From assembly GCA_035277145.1 (NCBI GenBank), contig DATELA010000064.1:22838-86837 (forward strand): DNA of 64,000 bases, given 5' to 3'. A program made the position numbers and the translations under genes. Below the pieces are notes generated by a model. That model was not told the DNA's origin, ran no database searches, and saw only the letters and a program-made list of their open reading frames with translations. Shown here one piece after another: positions 41,664 through 47,751 of the stretch (positions are counted from its first letter, which is position 1; every line of letters starts with the position of its first letter). This stretch comes from DASRAP01 sp035277145. Lineage in GTDB: Bacteria > Gemmatimonadota > Gemmatimonadetes > Gemmatimonadales > Gemmatimonadaceae.

Positions 41664-42131
41664 ATGCGTTCCTTTTCTCTTTCGCTATCCAACGCGCGGT
41701 TCTTGCGAGCCATCGCGTGTTGCCTGACCGTTCTTGGCTGCGCTGCGACGCGTCCCGTCGCGTCCCGCAACGCATCATCTGCAACCGGTGACCGTTCGTG
41801 CGACGGATTGCCGAATGCCGTCGCGGACACGGCGGTTGATTTCGCCGATGAGCTCGCAAAACAATTGTACCCACCGGATTTCAGACCTCCGGTGTACCCG
41901 GCGACGTTGCGCGACGCGCTCATTTCCGGCAAAGTCGTCACATCATACGTCGTCGATACACTCGGCAGAGTTCCGCCTGGCGGCGCCTGGATCCACTCGG
42001 AAACCCATCGCATGCTAGGCGACGCGGTGTGCGCGCACATGAAAACCGCGCGTTACCTGCCCGCTCAGCTCAATGGTCGCCGCATCTCCATTCGCGTGCT
42101 GAACTATCCGGTGGAGTTCAGCATCCGCTAA
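41664..42131 (+). CDS. Lipoprotein with TonB-C-like domain
   Basis: 155 residues from ATG 41664, the start of a lipoprotein signal (FLRAIACCLTVLGCAATRP, lipobox LTVLGC). The C-terminal half (PPVYPATLRDALISGKVVTS, YVVDTLGRV, ARYLPAQLNGRRISIRVLN) has the pattern of energy-transducer TonB C-terminal domains found as stand-alone secreted proteins. A TTG 57 bases upstream is a less likely start. It begins 83 bases after a degenerate attC, so it may be a relic cassette gene. Confidence 0.72.
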   Translation: MRSFSLSLSNARFLRAIACCLTVLGCAATRPVASRNASSATGDRSCDGLPNAVADTAVDFADELAKQLYPPDFRPPVYPATLRDALISGKVVTSYVVDTLGRVPPGGAWIHSETHRMLGDAVCAHMKTARYLPAQLNGRRISIRVLNYPVEFSIR

Positions 42132-42144
42132 GGATGCGTTGACT

Positions 42145-42627
42145 TTATCTCCTGACTGGAGGAGCCGGCGGCGCGGGAAGCGGCAGATCTGAATTGAAGC
42201 TGACCGATACCACCAGCCATTTCCCATCGGGCTGTCGACGTATGACGGCAAGTTGCTTCGCCGTATCGACGGGCACGCCCTTCATTTTGAGAACGACGGC
42301 GGATCGATACATCGCGGTGTTCACGTCGCCGCTGATCGCTACGTCGTTGAACGCGAAGTGTTCGACGGGCGGGAAGCCTTTGAACCACGCGACGAGCGCA
42401 TCGGTGCCGGTGACCGCCTTACCGTTTGGCGGACGCACTTCCCCGTTTGGTTCAAACTGTGCTGCGTACGCGGCCGCGTCGTTTGCGCTGACCGCGCGCA
42501 CGACCGCTGAGCCAACCTCGCGAACGGCCGCCTCATCAGCGGCTGTAAAAGTTGCAGCCGGCTGCTGGCTGCACGCACCGGCGGCAAACGCGAATGCCGC
42601 TGCAACGAAACGTCGTCGTGTCGTCAT
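42145..42627 (-). CDS. SnoaL/DUF4440-like (NTF2 fold) lipoprotein
   Basis: 160 residues with a Tat/lipoprotein-like N-terminus (MTTRRRFVAAAFAFAAGACS, Cys at 19). The NTF2-like domain follows (VRAVSANDAAAYAAQFEPNG, GTDALVAWFKGFPPVEHFAF, QLAVIRRQPDGKWLVVSVSF, NSDLPLP). Probably binds a small ligand in the envelope. It is clearly related to the decayed copy at 41073 but lies on the opposite strand. Confidence 0.82.
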   Translation of the reverse strand: MTTRRRFVAAAFAFAAGACSQQPAATFTAADEAAVREVGSAVVRAVSANDAAAYAAQFEPNGEVRPPNGKAVTGTDALVAWFKGFPPVEHFAFNDVAISGDVNTAMYRSAVVLKMKGVPVDTAKQLAVIRRQPDGKWLVVSVSFNSDLPLPAPPAPPVRR

Positions 42628-42756
42628 TTTCGGTTTCGGGATGGAGTTGAGTCAACGAGTTTCGCTCCAGCAGAATCGGTTGTCCAGTTCACCATTTCTC
42701 CGCGCGATCGCGTTGTGCTGGCGCGCGCTTCGCGGGCGCGTTCTATTTGACCGCCG

Positions 42757-42781
42757 TCATTGGAACGCCAATTCGTTGGAG
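42757..42781 (+). repeat. Possible attC right-arm remnant
   Basis: ATTGGAACGCCAATTCGTTGG resembles the ACAACGCCAACTCGTT right end of group A sites, with a core-like GTTGGAG at 42775. No left half is recognisable. Confidence 0.4.
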
Positions 42782-42801
42782 CGACTGCCGACATTCGTTG
42801 C

Positions 42802-43155
42802 ATGACCGCTAAGCGGCTTCTCTCGATGTGGGTGCTGGGTTTTGTCGTAGCCAGCTTCGCCCTCTTGGGGCGCGACCTCGTGCCGTACAAGTCTAGGTAT
42901 CAACGCGAATTCGAAGCCCTCCAACGCGACTCGGCCGCAGCGGCTGCGCGCGCGGACTCGGTGCGCACGGCGAATGGTGACTCGATCGCGGCATACGTCT
43001 ATGTCCCGCCTGACCCGCTCGGACTTCACGAGCGCGGTCGCGTGCGAGATGAAATGTGGAACGGTAATGCTGCTGGCTTTCTCGGTCTCGCTCTTGTATG
43101 GCGCACGATCGGTTGGTACCGCTCGCGCAAGAACGCTCCGGCGACGACTACGTAG
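42802..43155 (+). CDS. Small membrane protein of unknown function
   Basis: 117 residues from ATG 42802. One N-terminal helix (LLSMWVLGFVVASFALLG) precedes an alpha-helical soluble segment rich in Ala/Arg/Asp, with a second weak hydrophobic stretch near residue 95 (AAGFLGLALVWRTIGWY). No family recognised. It follows the attC remnant by about 20 bases, the usual cassette spacing. Confidence 0.6.
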   Translation: MTAKRLLSMWVLGFVVASFALLGRDLVPYKSRYQREFEALQRDSAAAAARADSVRTANGDSIAAYVYVPPDPLGLHERGRVRDEMWNGNAAGFLGLALVWRTIGWYRSRKNAPATTT

Positions 43156-43178
43156 TACGCGTCGCGACACACTTCCCT

Positions 43179-43619
43179 GTGCGACTCTGGACGATCCATC
43201 CCGCATATCTCGACGCACGCGGCCTCGTCGCGCTCTGGCGCGAAGCTCTGCTCGCGAAGGCCGTGTTAGCCAATAAGACGCGCGGTTATCGACACCATCC
43301 GCAACTCGAACGATTTCGCGATGCACCCGATCCGTCTGGCGCTCTCGACGCGTACCTGCACGGAGTGTACGCCGAGAGCCAACGCCGTGGATACCGCTTT
43401 GATGTCGGGAAACTCGGCCGCGCGCGGTCCGTTGCGCCGATACCCGCGACGCGCGGACAAATGACCTTCGAGTGGACACATCTGTTACATAAGCTGCGGC
43501 GTCGAAGCCCCGCGCACTTCCGCACGATCCGTGCAGTCCCTCGCCCGCGTGCCCATCCTCTTTTTCGCGTCAAACCGGGCCCTGTAGCTGGATGGGAGCG
43601 CTCGCCTAACGCACCTTAG
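43179..43619 (+). CDS. Pyrimidine-dimer DNA glycosylase (T4 endonuclease V family)
   Basis: 146 residues from GTG 43179, which places the family N-terminus RLWTIHPAYLDARGLVALWR directly after the initiator. Further matches: LLAKAVLANKTRGYRHHPQL, ALDAYLHGVYAESQRRGYRF and GQMTFEWTHLLHKLRRRSPA. Family members cleave the glycosyl bond at cyclobutane dimers to start repair of UV damage. The residue after the initiator is Arg, not the Thr nucleophile of T4 EndoV, as in many bacterial relatives. GCCTAAC lies inside the stop region. Confidence 0.82.
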   Translation: MRLWTIHPAYLDARGLVALWREALLAKAVLANKTRGYRHHPQLERFRDAPDPSGALDAYLHGVYAESQRRGYRFDVGKLGRARSVAPIPATRGQMTFEWTHLLHKLRRRSPAHFRTIRAVPRPRAHPLFRVKPGPVAGWERSPNAP

Positions 43620-43631
43620 ATACGCTGCTTC
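43604..43631 (+). repeat. Possible attC left-arm remnant (group B-like)
   Basis: GCCTAACGCACCTTAGATAC aligns with the group B start GCCTAACGCACGTTGATGC with a few changes. It overlaps the end of the glycosylase gene and has no right half. Confidence 0.4.
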
Positions 43632-43658
43632 ATCTCCGCTTCTCAATCGGAGGCGCCC

Positions 43659-44465
43659 ATGACCCCGCGCATCACACGCAGTGTGCTCGTACTGACAGCA
43701 CTCGCCGTTCCAGTGCTGCTCGCCGCGACGCGCATTCAGGGCTCCAACATCGCTGACGCCATACTTGGCGAACCGGGTCAACGCACCGCGGAAGTTTCCA
43801 CCGGCGAGCTCACCCGCATTCTCGCGGAACGCAGCGCGATTGTGCTCGACGCGCGTCCGCATCTCGAGTACGCAATCAGTCACATCCCCGGCGCACTGAA
43901 CGTTGCCGCGAAGCCCAACGTTGCTGCGTCGATGTACATCTCTGATGTGGCCGAAGTTGGCCGGCTGGTCAACGACAACAAAGCGGCGCCGATCGTGTTG
44001 TATTGCAATGGGCCGCACTGCGGAAAGAGCAAACGACTCGCGGACGAATTGCTCGCTGCAGGATTCACCAGCATCCGCCGTTATCAACTGGGCATCCCCG
44101 TATGGCGCGCACTCGGCGGCGTGACGGAGATTGACGCTGACGGGCTTCGTCACGTTCTCGCGAATGATCGAACCGCCGTTGTGGTTGATGCGCGCGATTC
44201 CACCGCGTTTCGCGCCGGCACGATTTCCAATGCGCGGCACATTCCGCGAAGCGGAGTGCTCGACGGGAAAGACGTCGGCGAAGTGCGTCGCGCGAAGGAC
44301 GATGGCCGGCTTCCGATGAACGATCACAACACGCGCATCATCGTGATCGGTTCAACTGTACAGGATTCGCGTTACGTTGCGGAAGCGCTCGCGCGCGAAG
44401 CGTTTCACAACGTTGCGTTTTATCGCGGAACGGCGAGTGAAGCGTTGGCAGCTGCTCGTCAATAG
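43659..44465 (+). CDS. Secreted double-rhodanese-domain protein
   Basis: 268 residues with a signal peptide (VLVLTALAVPVLLAATRIQG). First rhodanese domain: DARPHLEYAISHIPGALNV and active-site Cys in LYCNGPHCGKSKRLADELLA. Second: VVVDARDSTAFRAGTISNAR, but its loop reads IIVIGSTVQDSR with no cysteine, so only the first can carry persulfide. Probably a periplasmic sulfur-transfer or binding protein. Confidence 0.87.
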   Translation: MTPRITRSVLVLTALAVPVLLAATRIQGSNIADAILGEPGQRTAEVSTGELTRILAERSAIVLDARPHLEYAISHIPGALNVAAKPNVAASMYISDVAEVGRLVNDNKAAPIVLYCNGPHCGKSKRLADELLAAGFTSIRRYQLGIPVWRALGGVTEIDADGLRHVLANDRTAVVVDARDSTAFRAGTISNARHIPRSGVLDGKDVGEVRRAKDDGRLPMNDHNTRIIVIGSTVQDSRYVAEALAREAFHNVAFYRGTASEALAAARQ

Positions 44466-44490
44466 CGCACCATAGCTTCACGTTTGTCGC

Positions 44491-44497
44491 GTTAGGT
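44491..44497 (+). other. Isolated attC-core-like GTTAGGT
   Basis: GTTAGGT in CGTTTGTCGC-GTTAGGT, 33 bases before a small secreted-protein gene that ends in a degenerate group B-like arm. It may be the left edge of an ancient cassette. Confidence 0.3.
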
Positions 44498-44529
44498 ACG
44501 AGTCCACCCTTTGCATCGGTAGATACTTC

Positions 44530-44940
44530 GTGATCAAGATCGCGCTCGTAAGTCTGGCTGCACTCACGCTCAGCGGCTCGACGAAGGAGCGGCCGCAAGT
44601 CGAGGTTGCACCGTTTCGCATGACGATCGCATCAACCCCGACGGGCTGGTCTGGTCACTGCGATTCAGGGTGCGCGTGGATCGACGCCACCGTCGAATGC
44701 AACGATGCGTGTAGTGTCCGAATCGATGCGTACAGCCTGGCGGCGGTGAGTGCGCTGCCAACAGTGCCGCGCGACTCGAGCGCGTTCGTCTTTGTCGCCG
44801 AACGAGTCGACGGTTCGGTGCACGCCGTTGCTCGTCGTGGTACCGCATGGAGCGAACTCACATGGTCGTGCGACGGAAGCGTGCACCGCGCCGTCGTCCA
44901 CAGCTTCGGCGTGTCCGCGATGTGCCGCGATGGCTCCTAG
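44530..44940 (+). CDS. Small secreted cysteine-rich protein of unknown function
   Basis: 136 residues from GTG 44530. A weak signal (MIKIALVSLAALTLSGS) is followed by several cysteines (SGHCDSGCAWIDATVECNDA, CSVRID, LTWSCDG, SAMCRDGS) that could form disulfides. No family recognised. It lies between two relic integron motifs. Confidence 0.6.
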   Translation: MIKIALVSLAALTLSGSTKERPQVEVAPFRMTIASTPTGWSGHCDSGCAWIDATVECNDACSVRIDAYSLAAVSALPTVPRDSSAFVFVAERVDGSVHAVARRGTAWSELTWSCDGSVHRAVVHSFGVSAMCRDGS

Positions 44941-44969
44941 CGCGTTCCGACGCTGATAAATCGCGGACG
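44934..44969 (+). repeat. Possible attC left-arm remnant (group B-like)
   Basis: CCTAGCGCGTTCCGACGCTG followed by ATAAATCGCGGACG parallels the group B left arm CCTAACGCACGTTGATGCTG followed by ACAAACGCGGACA. No right half remains before the next gene. Confidence 0.35.
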
Positions 44970-44971
44970 TC

Positions 44972-45400
44972 ATGGAGCAAGGCGATCTTAAGTTCGAGTG
45001 GTATGACGCTTGGATTCTCGCTGCGGTCGCGTGGTCTGCCGAAGGCGACGCTCCGATTCCGTTGTGGAAGCTGATTTGGACGGCCGACGCATTGAACAAA
45101 GCAATCGTGACCCGCGGCGAACTCGAGTGCGGGATCGGACGTCTGGTACGCGCAGGGTTTGTCGAAGTTGCGCCTGAGGGTTTCAAAGCGATGCCAAAAG
45201 CGCTCGCGCTCGTCGCACCTGGCCCACCGATGGAAATCGTATCAAAGGCGATCGGTGCGCAGGAGTGGTCGTCGCAAGCAGAGTTTCCGCGCGCGCTGGG
45301 CGCCACGTACGTGACCGCAGAGGCATACGACAAAGCGCTCAAGAAATACCACAAGGAGTTCTGGAAGCGCTATCATCAGCCAAAACAAGACAACGCGTGA
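44972..45400 (+). CDS. Hypothetical protein, possibly winged-helix
   Basis: 142 residues. Helical with a possible winged-helix pattern (WKLIWTADALNKAIVTRGEL, IGRLVRAGFVEVAPEGFKAM) and a basic/aromatic C-terminus (KKYHKEFWKRYHQPKQ). No signal peptide. No family recognised. Convergent with the creatininase-like gene. Confidence 0.65.
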   Translation: MEQGDLKFEWYDAWILAAVAWSAEGDAPIPLWKLIWTADALNKAIVTRGELECGIGRLVRAGFVEVAPEGFKAMPKALALVAPGPPMEIVSKAIGAQEWSSQAEFPRALGATYVTAEAYDKALKKYHKEFWKRYHQPKQDNA

Positions 45401-45412
45401 CCCCCTCGAGCT

Positions 45413-46285
45413 CTACGATTTTGGCAACGTCGCTCGGTACGCGTTGATCGCATTGACCGCGGTCGTCACGCGCAGGTCGGAAATCTTGCGACCGAGATCC
45501 TGAAGCCACGCGAGCGACTCGAACTTGATGCCGTTGATCGACGCTTCGCCGGCCTTCACACGCTGTTCATATCGAATCGCCAGCGGATCGGCGAGCGAAA
45601 GCGTCGCATCAATGCCAAGCTCTTCGTGCAAGCCACTGCTGCCCTGACTCGCACCGATGCGAATCTGCTCGGGAATCTTCAGTTCATTCTGTATGTACGG
45701 CTGAACGTGCGACGTGTGGTTGTAATACTCGGCGATGTGCTTGAAGTAGACCTTCTCCGGACTCGCTGCGTAAACCTTCGTGAGCGAGTCGGCGGCGCCT
45801 TGCATGCCGCGCGTGTTTCCGCCGCTGTCGCCCAGATAATAGATCTCCTTGAAGCCCATGCTTCGCAGAAAATTGCCGATATCGAAGAGCAACGCGAGGT
45901 ATGTGGCTTGCGAGATCATCGGACCTGCTCGGCCCGCGCGAATGTTGGCGCCGGCGTTGCCCGGTTCGAGCGTTACGAGCGGCGCGACGAGCGTCTTGCC
46001 CATTTTCCGCGCAATCATCTCGCCGTGCAGTCTGTTGTTGATGTTGTGCTTGTTCATCACGAGGTTGGCGCTGTTGTCCTCCACGCCACCCGTCATGATC
46101 AGCACCGTCGTGTAGCCTTCCTTGATCAGATCGCGAAGCTCGGGCTGCGTGAGTTCTTCGATCCACACCGTGTTGACGCCCGCGATCGTGCGCGGCTTGT
46201 CCGGCGCCGGGTTGCCGCCGCGCTGCGCCGAAGCGCTCGCAGCAAACAGCGTCATAGTCATGAGAACCATCAGCTTCGTGCGCAT
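45413..46285 (-). CDS. Secreted creatininase-family protein with altered metal ligands
   Basis: 290 residues from ATG 46285 (AGGAG 6 bases upstream), with the signal peptide MRTKLMVLMTMTLFAASASA. The fold is recognisable (VLIMTGGVEDNSANLVMNKH; FKEIYYLGDSGGNTRGMQGA; IRIGASQGSSGLHEELGID). In creatininases the first metal site is E-x-H with a nearby D. Here E69 is kept, but the following residues are D70-N71 and the D position is H80. The GHGGN loop reads GDSGGN. Amidohydrolase activity may be lost or changed. Confidence 0.78.
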   Translation of the reverse strand: MRTKLMVLMTMTLFAASASAQRGGNPAPDKPRTIAGVNTVWIEELTQPELRDLIKEGYTTVLIMTGGVEDNSANLVMNKHNINNRLHGEMIARKMGKTLVAPLVTLEPGNAGANIRAGRAGPMISQATYLALLFDIGNFLRSMGFKEIYYLGDSGGNTRGMQGAADSLTKVYAASPEKVYFKHIAEYYNHTSHVQPYIQNELKIPEQIRIGASQGSSGLHEELGIDATLSLADPLAIRYEQRVKAGEASINGIKFESLAWLQDLGRKISDLRVTTAVNAINAYRATLPKS

Positions 46286-46352
46286 CGCGTCTCCTGGAGC
46301 CGGGGCGTTTGTCAAATACGTCGCAGTGAATTTGGCGCCCCTCAGCGATTCA

Positions 46353-46802
46353 TCAAGCCTTTGCGCGCTTCTTGGTCTGGATGATCATGCGCGCCGTGCG
46401 CGTGCGCACGAATTTCACCCCGGCATGTTTGATCGCCGCCTTGATCAATGCGTTGATGTCGCCGCGATCGATGTCGGCTGCGCTTTCGACGTTCACGCTG
46501 CGCACTTTGCCGCCCGAACCTTCGAGCAGGCCTTTCGGATCCGGGATGGATTTGTCGAAATACAGCTTCACGCCGCTGGGCACAACTGTCATCGCGACGA
46601 TTGCTTCGTAGCCGCGCTCCGACATACTGAACGCCACCACCACAGAGTTCGGGTAGTCGTACACAATCTGATAGCACCCGGGAAACGTGCGCCGGAGTTT
46701 CGGCATGCATCGCTTCGCCAGTGCGACGGTGTCCGCGGGAAAGCGCGACAGAAACGCCGACAACTGCGCGCTCGGACTTGGTGCTCGCGCCTTCGTTGTC
46801 AT
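46353..46802 (-). CDS. DUF1801-like protein
   Basis: 149 residues from an ATG overlapping the SRPBCC stop (ATGA). Contains FPGCYQIVYDYPNSVVVAFS and a C-terminal GDINALIKAAIKHAGVKF, in the style of DUF1801 proteins often encoded with ArsR/SRPBCC pairs. Function unknown; co-translation with the SRPBCC gene implies a shared ligand or pathway. Confidence 0.72.
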   Translation of the reverse strand: MTTKARAPSPSAQLSAFLSRFPADTVALAKRCMPKLRRTFPGCYQIVYDYPNSVVVAFSMSERGYEAIVAMTVVPSGVKLYFDKSIPDPKGLLEGSGGKVRSVNVESAADIDRGDINALIKAAIKHAGVKFVRTRTARMIIQTKKRAKA

Positions 46803-47287
46803 TTCATCGCCGCGACGTGCGCCACAAACTGATCGACCGCGATCTCGGTGCCTGCGTAGAAACCTGACGTCTTGTTTGTTGTGAAATCCGCTTCGTTGCG
46901 GTGCAACGCGGTGAACACGTAGCGAGTTCCCTTGCCCACAGTTTCCATCGTCACGATTGCGGTGATGGGAATGTCGTCGAACACCGCGGGGCGATAGCCG
47001 GGAAACAACATTGACGTCCACACGAGCCGCTGCATTGGCACGACGTCTAGGAAGCAGCCGAGGTTGGGAAATTCCTGGCCGTTTTCGCCGGCGATGTCGA
47101 TGCTGAACATGCCGCCTGGCCGCAGGTCCATTTCAGCGCGCGCGACGCGTCCCCACGCTTTGGGCATGTACCACTCTTTGAGATGCTCCGGCTTGGTGAG
47201 CGCTTCCCACACAAGCCGCGCGGGCGCGTCGATGAATCGCTCGATGGCGAAATCGAGTTTCGGATTGAACGCGAATTGCTTGCTCAT
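46799..47287 (-). CDS. SRPBCC (AHSA1-like) protein
   Basis: 162 residues, middle gene of an overlapping three-gene operon. AIERFIDAPARLVWEALTKP, LKEWYMPKAWGRVARAEMDL, RPGGMFSIDIAGENGQEFPN and FDDIPITAIVTMETVGKGTR are typical of the family. Probably binds a hydrophobic small molecule. A second such pair occurs at 40037-40899. Confidence 0.88.
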   Translation of the reverse strand: MSKQFAFNPKLDFAIERFIDAPARLVWEALTKPEHLKEWYMPKAWGRVARAEMDLRPGGMFSIDIAGENGQEFPNLGCFLDVVPMQRLVWTSMLFPGYRPAVFDDIPITAIVTMETVGKGTRYVFTALHRNEADFTTNKTSGFYAGTEIAVDQFVAHVAAMK

Positions 47288-47637
47288 GATTGCGATTCCT
47301 TCTTCTTGAGTTGTTTGACGTAATCGTCGAAGCGGTCCAGGCGTGCTTCCCATTCTTTGCGGCGCGCGGTCAACCAATCCTCGGCGACTTTGAATCGTTC
47401 GGGCGCGAGTTCGTACGTGCGTACGCGTCCACGTTTCTTTGACTTCACCAACCGGCTCTGTTCGAGCACCGAGAGGTGCTCCACGAACGACGGGAGCTTC
47501 ATGTCGAACGGCGCAGCTAACTCGCTGACCGTGGCCGGCCCTGTCGACAACTGCTCCAGGACTTTGCGCCGTGTCGTGTTGGACAGGGCGTAGAAGACGT
47601 CGTCGGTGACTGCAGTTTGAACCATCGCAACACCCAT
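47284..47637 (-). CDS. ArsR-family transcriptional regulator
   Basis: 117 residues (ATG 47637, or a second ATG four codons in). Winged-helix features: FYALSNTTRRKVLEQLSTGP, ATVSELAAPFDMKLPSFVEH and VLEQSRLVKSKKRGRVRTYE. No metal-site cysteines. It overlaps the SRPBCC gene by four bases. A strong palindrome lies 49 bp upstream. Confidence 0.9.
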   Translation of the reverse strand: MGVAMVQTAVTDDVFYALSNTTRRKVLEQLSTGPATVSELAAPFDMKLPSFVEHLSVLEQSRLVKSKKRGRVRTYELAPERFKVAEDWLTARRKEWEARLDRFDDYVKQLKKKESQS

Positions 47638-47685
47638 CGATTGGTTGAGCGGCCCGATCGGATGGGATGAGTGTAATGGCGCCTG

Positions 47686-47709
47686 ATACTTAGGTCAAGG
47701 CCTAAGTAT
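47686..47709. promoter_or_regulatory. Palindromic operator upstream of the ArsR-SRPBCC operon
   Basis: ATACTTAGG-TCAAGG-CCTAAGTAT: perfect 9-bp arms with a 6-base centre, in the only intergenic space upstream of the operon. Likely the ArsR binding site overlapping its promoter. Confidence 0.65.
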
Positions 47710-47751
47710 TGTCACGCGACAAAGACGCGCTGGTGCAACCACTTAGCGACG

